35,666 bases of DNA, taken from the NCBI GenBank assembly GCA_015068395.1, contig SVKP01000207.1, forward strand, positions 1 to 35,666, read 5' to 3'. Both the position numbers and the translations under genes were made by a program. Numbering within the stretch: position 1 is the stretch's first letter; each line of letters starts with the position of its first letter. This document shows, one piece after another, positions 1-6,458 of the stretch. The notes beneath the pieces are model-generated. The model searched no databases, had not been told where the DNA came from, and saw only the letters and a list, made by a program, of their open reading frames with translations. The DNA comes from Oscillospiraceae bacterium (GTDB lineage: Bacteria; Bacillota; Clostridia; Oscillospirales; Oscillospiraceae).

Positions 1-1
1 C

Positions 2-694
2 TATGCGCCCGCCGGCAACGCCAACGCTGTCGCCGAGCACGTGATCCTTCTGATGCTCGCCTGCGCCAAGCGCTTCAACTATGTCGACAAGCAGTTCCGC
101 GGCGGCAACTTCCTCGTCCGCATGAACATGACCGACACCTTCGAGCTTGAGGGCAAGACGCTGGGCATGATCGGCTGCGGCCGCATTTCCCAGCTCGCCA
201 TGCATAAGGCAAAGTACGGCTTCGGCATGAAGATCATCGGTTACGATCCCTATCTCACGCAGGACAAGGTCGGCGATCTGTGCGAGCTCAAGGCGACCGC
301 GAAGGAGGTCTGGGAGCAGGCGGACTTCGTCAGCGTCCATCTGCCCGAGGTCGAGTCCACGCACCACTCCATCGGCCGCGAGCAGTTCAGCTGGATGAAG
401 CGCAACGCGTCGTTTATCAACTGCGCGCGCGGCGGTCTCATCAAGGAGAACGAGCTCATTGACTGCCTCAAGGACGGCACGCTCTTCCAGGCGGGCCTCG
501 ACGTGTTCGAGTTCGAGCCGATCCAGGAGTCCAGCCGCGAGCTGTTCGACCTTGACAACGTGATTATGACCCCGCACATGGCGGCGACCACCGAGCAGTC
601 CGTGCTCAACTGCTGCACCAGCGTGGCGAACGACATCGTCGCCGTGTGCAACGGCGAAGCCCCCAAGTGCCCCGCCAACAAGCCCAAGTTCTGA
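2..694 (+). CDS. D-2-hydroxyacid dehydrogenase, NAD-binding (5' truncated by window)
   Basis: The reading frame is open from base 2, so the N-terminal catalytic part lies outside the window. What remains is the NAD-binding domain and C-terminal closure of the D-isomer-specific 2-hydroxyacid dehydrogenase family. These enzymes reduce 2-keto acids, or oxidise the hydroxy acids, with NAD(H). Visible features are the NAVAEHVILLML helix, the dinucleotide loop GMIGCGRIS, the catalytic Arg in NCARGG, the acidic partner in FEFEP and the catalytic His in MTPHMAATT. All three active-site residues are therefore present. The substrate cannot be told: phosphoglycerate, lactate and glyoxylate dehydrogenases share these motifs. 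The protein has no C-terminal ACT domain, which argues against long-form SerA. It ends at a strong terminator, and the GntR gene that follows has its own promoter. Confidence 0.9.
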   Translation, partial: YAPAGNANAVAEHVILLMLACAKRFNYVDKQFRGGNFLVRMNMTDTFELEGKTLGMIGCGRISQLAMHKAKYGFGMKIIGYDPYLTQDKVGDLCELKATAKEVWEQADFVSVHLPEVESTHHSIGREQFSWMKRNASFINCARGGLIKENELIDCLKDGTLFQAGLDVFEFEPIQESSRELFDLDNVIMTPHMAATTEQSVLNCCTSVANDIVAVCNGEAPKCPANKPKF

Positions 695-711
695 GAAAAA
701 CTCTCCAAAGC

Positions 712-746
712 CGCCGCCCGAAGAGCGTTTCGGGCGGCGTTTTTTT
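712..746 (+). terminator. Intrinsic terminator after the dehydrogenase
   Basis: A perfect 11-bp GC-rich stem (712-722 with 729-739) closes a 6-nt loop and is followed by a run of seven T. It lies 17 nt after the stop codon. Confidence 0.92.
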
Positions 747-750
747 GCGC

Positions 751-779
751 TTGCATATCCCGCGCTTGTGTGGTATGAT
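751..779 (+). promoter_or_regulatory. Sigma-A promoter for the GntR regulator
   Basis: TTGCAT (751-756) and TATGAT (774-779) are separated by 17 bp. They sit just after the terminator and about 40 bp before the regulator start. Confidence 0.8.
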
Positions 780-821
780 TAAAACATTCCAAACAACATG
801 AGGAAAAGGAAGAACGACGTC

Positions 822-1601
822 ATGGCAGAGAGTCCTATTTTAAACGGCAAGCTCCTGGTCGACAGTGAGATGCCGCTCTATACACAGCTCATTGGTATCA
901 TCAAGCGCAGCATCACCACCGGCGAAGCGGGCGTGGGGCAGCTGCTCCCCTCCGAGGCGGAGCTCTGCGCCGCCTACGGCATCAGCCGCAACACCGTGCG
1001 CCAGGCGATCGGCGCGCTGGAGGAGGACGGCTTTGTCGTGCGCAAGCGCGGCAAGGGCACCTTTGTCGCCGACCCGACTGCGCGGCGCAAGAGCGTGCAG
1101 TACTCCTTCACCACCGAGATCTCCCAACTGGGCAAGGCGCCGTCCTCGACGCTGGTGAATTTTGACGTCATCCCCGCCTCGCCGCGCATCCGCGAGATCA
1201 TGGACCTCACCGGCGACGAGAAGGTCTACTGCTTCACCCGCGTGCGCAACGTCGACGGGCGGCCCCTGATCGTGGAGACCTCGTACTATCCGCAGTACAT
1301 CTATCCCAACCTCACGCGCGAGATGCTCCAGACCCACAGCTTTTACAGCCTGCTCTATCACGTCGGCGTCGTGCCGTTTTCGGCGGAGGACAGCTATGAG
1401 GCGGTGCTGCTGGGCGACCGCGAGGCGGCGCTGCTCGACTGCCGCAGCGGCGCGCCTGCCTTTTCGCACACAAGGCGCACCACCGGCGAAAACGGGCGCA
1501 TCTACGAGTACACGACGAGCTATATGCGCGCCGACCGCATGAAGCTCAACGTCCGCTTCCAGAAGGGCTCGACCGAGTTTGCCCGTCTGGTGGATCAATA
1601 A
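822..1601 (+). CDS. GntR family transcriptional regulator, HutC/UTRA subfamily
   Basis: A DNA-binding repressor or activator of about 259 residues. The N-terminal winged helix-turn-helix (about residues 12-80) carries the GntR signature PLYTQLIGIIKRSI, then LLPSEAELCAAYGISRNTVRQAI and the wing KRGKGTFV. The C-terminal part (about 95-250) is a UTRA ligand-binding domain, with features such as VYCFTRVRNVDGRPLIVETSYYP. UTRA domains bind small effectors, often sugars, sugar phosphates or amines. I chose the ATG at 822 because AGGAAAAGGAAG lies just upstream. An in-frame ATG at 798 has no ribosome site and falls very close to the predicted transcription start. The target is unknown; the neighbouring dehydrogenase is separated by a terminator, so a link is only a guess. 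Confidence 0.9.
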   Translation: MAESPILNGKLLVDSEMPLYTQLIGIIKRSITTGEAGVGQLLPSEAELCAAYGISRNTVRQAIGALEEDGFVVRKRGKGTFVADPTARRKSVQYSFTTEISQLGKAPSSTLVNFDVIPASPRIREIMDLTGDEKVYCFTRVRNVDGRPLIVETSYYPQYIYPNLTREMLQTHSFYSLLYHVGVVPFSAEDSYEAVLLGDREAALLDCRSGAPAFSHTRRTTGENGRIYEYTTSYMRADRMKLNVRFQKGSTEFARLVDQ

Positions 1602-1606
1602 AAACT

Positions 1607-1642
1607 TCTCTCGGCTGCCACGGCAGCCGAGAGATTCTTTTA
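1607..1642 (+). terminator. Intrinsic terminator after GntR gene
   Basis: A 12-bp stem, TCTCTCGGCTGC with GCAGCCGAGAGA, has a 4-nt loop and is followed by a T-rich tract (ATTCTTTTAT). It begins 5 nt after the stop. Confidence 0.88.
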
Positions 1643-1651
1643 TAACGGGCG

Positions 1652-1681
1652 AGCTCCCTCACCAAATTTGGTGAGGGAGCT
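1652..1681. repeat. 30-bp perfect palindrome, dispersed-repeat type
   Basis: Two 15-nt arms (AGCTCCCTCACCAAA and its exact complement) meet with no loop. The arm end AGCTCCCTC matches the arms of the palindromic elements near 26.7 kb, so this looks like one copy of a dispersed repeat family. It lies between the convergent GntR and hpf genes. Confidence 0.7.
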
Positions 1682-1751
1682 GCCTATCCGCAACACCGCG
1701 AAAAGCCGCGGCGTATTGCTTCGGTATTTTATTTCTCCTCGGTGGTCTCGA

Positions 1752-2273
1752 TCAGGCCGTAGCCCTCGTCGTTGCGTTATACACGACATCGACGGAGTCG
1801 CTCTCGGTATTGCGGAAGACGAAGAAGCTGTGGCCCAGCAGGTTCATCTGAAGGATGGCCTCCTCCACGCTCATGGGCTTGACCGCGAAGCGCTTGGTAC
1901 GCACGACGTCGAAATCGCGCTCCTCCTGCACGTCGAACTCCTCGGGCACCTCTGCCTTGATGGAGCCCTCACGCAGGCTCTTGGCGAGACGGGTCTTGTT
2001 CTTGCGGATCTTGCGGTCGATCTGCGCCTCGCAGGAGTCGATTGCGCCGCGCATATCGCCATCCGGGTCCTCCGCGACCGCGCGGAACATCGTACCGTCG
2101 GGGCTTCTGAGCATGACCTCGACCACGCAGCGGTTCTTTTTCTCCACCGCGAAGGTGACGGTCGCGTCCGGCTCGCTCCGGAAGTACTTGTCCAGCTTGC
2201 CGATCTTCTTTTCGGCATAGGCCTTGACGGAGTCATTGAGGGAAATTTTCTTGCAGGCAAATGTGAATTTCAT
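1752..2273 (-). CDS. hpf: Ribosome hibernation promoting factor, long form (3' end frameshifted)
   Basis: Long-form HPF binds 30S subunits and drives formation of inactive 100S ribosome dimers in stationary phase. The N-terminal domain (about residues 1-100) is the S30AE/RaiA fold beginning MKFTFACKKISLNDSVKAYAEKKIGKL. The C-terminal dimerisation domain has KRFAVKPMSVEEAILQMNLLGHSFFVFRN. The annotated frame ends in VVYNATTRATA, which is not the family ending. In the next frame the DNA encodes RNDEGYGLIETTEEK followed by a stop at 1729-1731, the expected ending. One base is missing near 1777, where TATAACGC would be TATAAGCGC. This is either a sequencing error or a real mutation that alters the last dozen or so residues. 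Translation starts at an ATG after GGAAAGGAG. Confidence 0.93.
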   Translation of the reverse strand: MKFTFACKKISLNDSVKAYAEKKIGKLDKYFRSEPDATVTFAVEKKNRCVVEVMLRSPDGTMFRAVAEDPDGDMRGAIDSCEAQIDRKIRKNKTRLAKSLREGSIKAEVPEEFDVQEERDFDVVRTKRFAVKPMSVEEAILQMNLLGHSFFVFRNTESDSVDVVYNATTRATA

Positions 2274-2352
2274 AGCGCTGCGCTCCTTTCCGGTAGTTGC
2301 TTTTTCAGGAGCAAAAAGGAAGTCTGCATCGACTCCCTCTTCACTTTAATCA

Positions 2353-2380
2353 ATTATAGCATACTTTAGCGAAATGTCAA
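2353..2380 (-). promoter_or_regulatory. Strong sigma-A promoter for hpf
   Basis: On the minus strand TTGACA (2375-2380) and TATAAT (2353-2358) are both perfect hexamers, 16 bp apart. The leader to the hpf start is about 75 nt. Confidence 0.88.
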
Positions 2381-2515
2381 ACACGAGAGAGAAAAAAATC
2401 CCGTCGTTGTATAAAATGCCGATTCTCTGCGCAGCGGCACCTTTCGACGCGTTATTCCGAACAAGCCGGGTATACTGTTCCCCGGAAGCTTTCCAATATC
2501 CCACCCGACTTTTGG

Positions 2516-2546
2516 GCCGCTGTCTGAGGACGGCGGCTCCTTTTTT
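2516..2546 (+). terminator. Plus-strand terminator-like hairpin
   Basis: A 9-bp stem with one G-U pair (2516-2524 with 2529-2537) has a TGAG tetraloop and is followed by TCCTTTTTT. No plus-strand gene precedes it. It lies in a non-coding stretch (2381-2570) where I see no gene. A TATACT hexamer at 2471-2476 could start a very short RNA ending here, but no convincing -35 is present. Confidence 0.45.
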
Positions 2547-2570
2547 GTGAAAAACGCCCATTGCCGCATA

Positions 2571-2602
2571 CAAAAAGAGATCGCAGCATTCCCTCTGCGA
2601 TC
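2571..2602 (-). terminator. Intrinsic terminator after divIC
   Basis: On the minus strand an 8-bp stem, GATCGCAG with CTGCGATC, closes an 8-nt loop and is followed by TCTTTTTG. It lies only a few bases past the divIC stop and ends the long minus-strand cluster. Confidence 0.85.
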
Positions 2603-2605
2603 CCC

Positions 2606-2956
2606 TTACGGTCCCGTCCGCTGAGCCGTCTGACGGCTGACGTCATAGAAGTCCTTCTCGCCGGGCGAAACCATGCCCAGCTTCTCGCGGGCGAGCTGCT
2701 GCAAATACTCCGGGTCCTCCGCCCGGTCCAGCGCCGCCTCAAGCGAGCGGTTCTCCTGCCGCGCCTTTGCGACGCGCTCGGTGAGCATCTCCCGCTCCGC
2801 CTGCGCGCTGGCGAGCTTTTCGCGCATGCCCATCAGGCGCATGCCCACCACGAAGATCATCAGCAGGACGAGCGCCAAAGCGAATATGCCGGTTTGTTTT
2901 TTTGCCTTTGCCGCCACAGCGTGCGCTCCCCCTTCCTCCGGCGGCGCGCCTTGCAT
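2606..2956 (-). CDS. divIC: Septum formation initiator, DivIC/FtsB family
   Basis: A small bitopic membrane protein of the divisome that, with FtsL and DivIB, helps activate septal peptidoglycan synthesis. It has a short cytoplasmic N-terminus, one membrane segment (about residues 24-42, GIFALALVLLMIFVVGMRLMG), an extracytoplasmic coiled coil (about 45-85) and the family motif around PEYLQQLAREKLGMVSPGE. The 116-residue length is normal. It is the last gene of the yabM-to-divIC cluster, a gene order conserved in Bacillus and Clostridia. Its 5' part is overlapped in another frame by the long yabQ reading frame. An AT-rich stretch with a TATAAT (2981-2986 on the minus strand) lies just upstream and may give it a promoter of its own. 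Confidence 0.88.
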   Translation of the reverse strand: MQGAPPEEGGAHAVAAKAKKQTGIFALALVLLMIFVVGMRLMGMREKLASAQAEREMLTERVAKARQENRSLEAALDRAEDPEYLQQLAREKLGMVSPGEKDFYDVSRQTAQRTGP

Positions 2957-3404
2957 GCAGGGCGTAGCGCCGATACGTCCTTATTATAAGGGAACGGCGC
3001 AGAAAAAGGAAGTCCCTTTTCATAATTTTATGTAAATTTCTATGAAATTTTTTCAACGTTTTTCCCGGAAGCCGCAGCAGGCGCGCCAGCTCGAAAAACG
3101 TCCCCGCCCAAAAGCCCCAGAGCGGACGCAGCAGCGGCGAGAACACGCCGAAGTAAAGCGCCGCGCCGACGCCGGCGGCGGCAAGCGCGTAAAGCCGCAG
3201 CTCCCCGCCGCCGACGCGCAGCGTGAACACGCACAGCGATAGGGCGAGTGCCGCACAGTAGGCCGCGTCGAGCGCGCCGGTCAGCCCCGGGCGCTCCCGC
3301 CGCGCGCGCAGGGCGCGCAGCAGGTCGTAGAGCAGCGCCAGCGCCATGCCGAGCAGCAGCGCGGCGGCAAGCAGGCGGAGCTGGCTGTCAATGGCAACCT
3401 CCAT
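2739..3404 (-). CDS. yabQ: Spore cortex biosynthesis protein YabQ (long overlap with divIC)
   Basis: YabQ is a sporulation membrane protein needed for cortex formation in Bacillus. The N-terminal 100 residues fit: MEVAIDSQLRLLAAALLLGMALALLYDLLRALR, then hydrophobic segments around residues 40-60 and 70-95, and a basic tail after GFWAGTFFELARLL. The start lies 2 nt after the yabP stop. The frame does not end where expected. It crosses an AT-rich, intergenic-looking stretch (about 3000-3056) and overlaps divIC by 218 bp, where its residues are clearly divIC read in another frame. The functional protein probably ends within or before the basic tail; a single frameshift near 3056 would stop it at 3040. 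The real C-terminus is therefore uncertain. Confidence 0.75.
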   Translation of the reverse strand: MEVAIDSQLRLLAAALLLGMALALLYDLLRALRARRERPGLTGALDAAYCAALALSLCVFTLRVGGGELRLYALAAAGVGAALYFGVFSPLLRPLWGFWAGTFFELARLLRLPGKTLKKFHRNLHKIMKRDFLFLRRSLIIRTYRRYALHARRAAGGRGSARCGGKGKKTNRHIRFGARPADDLRGGHAPDGHARKARQRAGGAGDAHRARRKGAAGEPLA

Positions 3405-3406
3405 GC

Positions 3407-3694
3407 TCAGCCGCCGAACAGGCGCGAGAGCAGCCCGCCCCCACGGCCGACGCCGGCGTCCTCATAGCTCAGCGTGTCCACGCGCCCGTCGACGTGCAGC
3501 TCGCCCCCATCCAGGCTGAGCTTGTCGATATGCAGGTTTTCGCCGGTGACGACCAGCGTCCCCTCGGCGGTGTTCATGACGATCTCGTTTTCGTCGAAGC
3601 GGTCCACGTCCTCCACGCCGGATACGGTCAGATGCCCGCGCCCGTCGAGCGTGACGCGGTGCGCCGCGGCGGCAAAATCGCTTTCGTAGGTCAT
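3407..3694 (-). CDS. yabP: Sporulation protein YabP
   Basis: YabP is a small sporulation protein of about 95 residues, required for cortex formation together with YabQ in Bacillus. The family pattern is visible: HRVTLDGRGHLTVSGVEDVDRFDENEIVMNTAEGTLVVTGENLHI, then KLSLDGGELHVDGRVDTLSYED, a beta-rich fold. The start is the ATG at 3694, which has GGAGGGGAG at the right distance. A GTG 18 nt upstream is in frame but falls inside that ribosome site. It lies between rqcP and yabQ as in other endospore formers. A terminator and a sigma-E-like promoter sit immediately upstream, so it probably starts a forespore/mother-cell-timed transcript with yabQ. Confidence 0.9.
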   Translation of the reverse strand: MTYESDFAAAAHRVTLDGRGHLTVSGVEDVDRFDENEIVMNTAEGTLVVTGENLHIDKLSLDGGELHVDGRVDTLSYEDAGVGRGGGLLSRLFGG

Positions 3695-3712
3695 AGCTGC
3701 GCTCCCCTCCAC

Positions 3713-3745
3713 AAAAAATATTCTCCATACAGGGTATGGAGAATA
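3713..3745 (-). terminator. Intrinsic terminator between rqcP and yabP
   Basis: On the minus strand an 11-bp perfect stem (3735-3745 with 3719-3729) closes a 5-nt loop and is followed by six T (3718-3713). It begins about 20 nt after the rqcP stop and would end the mazG-rqcP transcript before yabP. Confidence 0.82.
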
Positions 3746-3757
3746 GGTGGGGGATAT
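3731..3757 (-). promoter_or_regulatory. Candidate sigma-E promoter for yabP-yabQ
   Basis: On the minus strand ATA (3757-3755) is followed after 16 bp by CATACCCT (3738-3731). The Bacillus sigma-E consensus is ATA, 16-18 bp, CATACAnT, so there is one mismatch. yabP is a sigma-E gene in Bacillus subtilis. The -10 lies inside the terminator hairpin, so a sigma-E transcript would start beyond most of the stem and escape termination. Confidence 0.5.
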
Positions 3758-3763
3758 GACAGG

Positions 3764-4012
3764 TTATTGCGGGGGCAGTTCGCGGTACATCTCCACCGCC
3801 TCCGCCTTGCCGGCGTTCTCCCGGACGCTGACGACCTCGACGGTCAGCGCGCGTTCGCCGAAGCGGAGCGTGATGCGGTCGCCCTCCTTCACCTCGTAGG
3901 AGGCGCGGGCGATTTTTCCGTTGACCTCGACGCGGCCCGTGTCGCACGCCTCGTTGGCGACGGTGCGCCGCTTGATGAGGCGCGACACCTTCAAATACTT
4001 GTCCAGTCTCAT
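3764..4012 (-). CDS. rqcP: S4-domain RNA-binding protein RqcP (YabO/HslR family)
   Basis: An 82-residue protein made almost wholly of an S4 RNA-binding domain (MRLDKYLKVSRLIKRRTVANEACDTGRVEVNGK through EGDRITLRFG). In Bacillus, RqcP binds stalled 50S-tRNA complexes and supports C-terminal alanine tailing by RqcH in ribosome quality control. The start is the ATG at 4012, which overlaps the mazG stop in an ATGA arrangement. The longer open frame upstream belongs to mazG and is not used. Its place between mazG and yabP matches the Bacillus order. It is followed at once by an intrinsic terminator. Confidence 0.9.
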   Translation of the reverse strand: MRLDKYLKVSRLIKRRTVANEACDTGRVEVNGKIARASYEVKEGDRITLRFGERALTVEVVSVRENAGKAEAVEMYRELPPQ

Positions 4013-4809
4013 TCTGTTTTTTCCTTTCTCTTTGCCTCGCTCCACAGCGCAGCCAGGTCCTCGTCCGGCAGCGCGTCGATGCTCCCGCCGCGCGCGGCGG
4101 CGGCATTCTCGACAAAGCGGAAGCGGCGGATGAATTTCTCGCAGGCGGCGTTGAGCGCGTTCTCGGGGTCGACGCCGCGATGGCGTCCGGCGTTCACCGC
4201 CGCAAACAGCACGTCGCCCAGCTCCTCCTCCACGTTCGTGCCGCGCGCCATCGCCTCGCGCAGCTCGCGGACCTCCTCCTCAAGCTTGTCCAGCGAGCCG
4301 TCGCTGTCGCGGAAGCGGAAGCCCGTTTTCTCCGCCTTGGCTTGCAGCTTGTCCGCCCGCCAGAGCGCGGGCAGTGAGCGCGCCACGGCGTCTAGCGCGG
4401 CGGCAGTGGTCTGCTGGCCCTTTTCGGCGCGCTTGAGCTGCTCCCAGTTTTGCAGCACCTCGCCGCTGCTTCGCACCGTCACGTCCCCAAACACATGGGG
4501 GTGGCGAAAGATCAGCTTGCGCACGACGTGGTCGGTCACGTCGTCGGTGGTGAAGCGTCCGGCGTCCTCCTCGATGTGGATGTTGAAGAGCACCTGCATC
4601 AGCATGTCGCCCAGCTCCTCGCACATCGACTCCGGGTCGTCGCGGTCGAACGCCTCCGCCGCCTCGTAGGCTTCCTCAAGGAAGTTGCGGCGGTTGCTCT
4701 CATGCGTCTGCTCGCGGTCCCACGGGCAGCCGCCCGGCGCGCGCAGAATGCGGAGCAGGCGGACCAGATCATCCATGTCGTAGACAGGTTTTTCAGGGAA
4801 GGGTACCAT
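4009..4809 (-). CDS. mazG: Nucleoside triphosphate pyrophosphohydrolase MazG
   Basis: MazG hydrolyses (d)NTPs to monophosphate and pyrophosphate and clears aberrant nucleotides. At 266 residues it is the two-repeat form. The first MazG domain shows GGCPWDREQTHESNRRNFLEEAYEAAEA and EELGDMLMQVLFNIHIEE, supplying the metal-binding acidic residues. The second shows LEEEVRELREA and EELGDVLFAAVNAGR. It lacks the N-terminal tetrapyrrole-methylase domain that Bacillus YabN carries. The start follows the flippase stop by 12 nt, with GAGAGGAA upstream, and the gene overlaps rqcP by 4 nt, so the three are co-transcribed. Confidence 0.95.
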   Translation of the reverse strand: MVPFPEKPVYDMDDLVRLLRILRAPGGCPWDREQTHESNRRNFLEEAYEAAEAFDRDDPESMCEELGDMLMQVLFNIHIEEDAGRFTTDDVTDHVVRKLIFRHPHVFGDVTVRSSGEVLQNWEQLKRAEKGQQTTAAALDAVARSLPALWRADKLQAKAEKTGFRFRDSDGSLDKLEEEVRELREAMARGTNVEEELGDVLFAAVNAGRHRGVDPENALNAACEKFIRRFRFVENAAAARGGSIDALPDEDLAALWSEAKRKEKTE

Positions 4810-4821
4810 GGCATGTTCCTC

Positions 4822-6429
4822 TCATTTGACGTGCAGCAGCCGGGCAAGCTTTTCGCCCTTGGGCAACAGCGCGAGATCGTCCTTCGTGATGATGCGCAGC
4901 GCGACGACCAGCACGCCGTAGACGACGACTGCCAGCGCGACCGAAACGCCCACGTTGACGATGCGCGTCAGCGTTCCGCCGGAGAGCGCGAGGCGCGCGG
5001 CGAGCAGCGCATAGGTCCCCTTCGCGCATGCCGCCATCAGCAGCGAGGCGAGCAGGGGCTTGGTGAACAGCGCGAAATAATTTGGCTTATCCTCGACCAC
5101 GCGGTAAACGAGCGCCAGATTCAAAATCGCCGTCACGGAAAAGCACGCCAGCGTGCCGATGGGCGCGGCGTGGATGTTGATGGAGGGGACGGCGGTCAGC
5201 CGGTAATTGAGCAGCACCTTGATTACGCCGCCGATGAACATTGTCAGCACCGGCATGCGGACGTGTCCGTGCGCCTGCAGGATCGAGTTGGCGACCAGCA
5301 TCAGGCACACGAAGATCGACGCGAGCCCAAGCACCGCGAGCAGCTGCCCGCCGAGCACGCTGTCATACTTGGGATAGCACAGCTTCATGATCGGCTCGGA
5401 GAGCGCCCAGAGTCCGAGACCCATCGGAAACGCGAGCAGGCCCGTGACGCGCAGGGAGGAATTGACCAGCCGCGCCGTGCCCACCCGGTCCTTTCCGGCA
5501 AGCGCCGTCGAGACCGCGGGGATGACGGAGATCGTCAGCGCCGTCATCATCGAGGGCGGCAGATTGTAGAGGTTCATGCCGGAGGAATAGGTGCCGTAGA
5601 GGCGGCGCGTCTCGTCGAGCGTGTAGTGCAGCGCGTTTTGCAGCTGCCCCTGCACAAGCGAGGTGTCGACGATCGTGAAGATCGAGACCATCGAGCTCGA
5701 GAGCGTGATGGGAACGGCAATGGCGATCAGATGCCCCAGAATGGCGGCGTTGCTGTCCGGCACGTCGTTGGAGACGATGGGCACGCGGTGGCGCACGTAA
5801 TCGAGCGCCATATACGCCAGAGCGAGCAGGGTACCGACCGTAACGCCCGCGATCGCGCCGCCGGCGGCGACGGACACGTTTTCGCCGACGCCAAGCAGAT
5901 ACCGTGCCAGCGCAAGGCCGACCACCAGCTTGCACACCGCCTCGATGATCTGGCTGACGGCGGTGGGCGTCATGCGGAAGCTGCCCTGCGCACAGCCGCG
6001 GAACGCGGACAGCCCGCCCACGCAGATGACCGCCGGCGCGAGCACACGGATGCCGAACGCGGCGCGCGGGTTGTGCAAAAGCCCCGCGCAGAAGTCGTTT
6101 CCAAACCACATCAGCGCGAACGAAAGCGCGCCGAGCGTCAAAAACGTCACCGCGCTGACGCGGAACACGCGCCGCGCCTGATGCGCGCGCCCGAGGGTGT
6201 TTGCCTCGGAGACCATTTTGGACAGCGCCACGGGCAGGCCCGTCGTCGAAACGGTCAAAAGCGCCGCGTAAATATTGTACGCATTGTAAAAGTCCGCCGT
6301 GCCCATCTCGCCGAGGATATTGTAAAGCGGGATCTTGTAGAGCGCGCCGATGATCTTGACTGCGATCACGCCGGCGGCGAGGACTGCCGCGCCGCCGAAG
6401 AAGGATTGTTTTTTGGTGGCCTGTGCCAT
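4822..6429 (-). CDS. SpoVB/YabM family polysaccharide flippase (MOP superfamily)
   Basis: A 535-residue polytopic membrane protein with about 14 hydrophobic segments, in the oligosaccharidyl-lipid flippase group of the MOP exporters. The opening, KQSFFGGAAVLAAGVIAVKIIGALYKIPLYNILGEMGTADFYNAYNIY, is typical of SpoVB and of its paralogue YabM. Members move lipid-linked peptidoglycan precursors, or related lipid-linked sugars, across the membrane. SpoVB is needed for cortex synthesis. The position directly before mazG-rqcP-yabP-yabQ-divIC is that of yabM in Bacillus subtilis, so orthology with yabM is the better guess than with spoVB itself. The exact substrate is not shown by the sequence. Confidence 0.9.
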   Translation of the reverse strand: MAQATKKQSFFGGAAVLAAGVIAVKIIGALYKIPLYNILGEMGTADFYNAYNIYAALLTVSTTGLPVALSKMVSEANTLGRAHQARRVFRVSAVTFLTLGALSFALMWFGNDFCAGLLHNPRAAFGIRVLAPAVICVGGLSAFRGCAQGSFRMTPTAVSQIIEAVCKLVVGLALARYLLGVGENVSVAAGGAIAGVTVGTLLALAYMALDYVRHRVPIVSNDVPDSNAAILGHLIAIAVPITLSSSMVSIFTIVDTSLVQGQLQNALHYTLDETRRLYGTYSSGMNLYNLPPSMMTALTISVIPAVSTALAGKDRVGTARLVNSSLRVTGLLAFPMGLGLWALSEPIMKLCYPKYDSVLGGQLLAVLGLASIFVCLMLVANSILQAHGHVRMPVLTMFIGGVIKVLLNYRLTAVPSINIHAAPIGTLACFSVTAILNLALVYRVVEDKPNYFALFTKPLLASLLMAACAKGTYALLAARLALSGGTLTRIVNVGVSVALAVVVYGVLVVALRIITKDDLALLPKGEKLARLLHVK

Positions 6430-6458
6430 GTGTGTGATTCTGCCTTTCTCGCCCCGTC

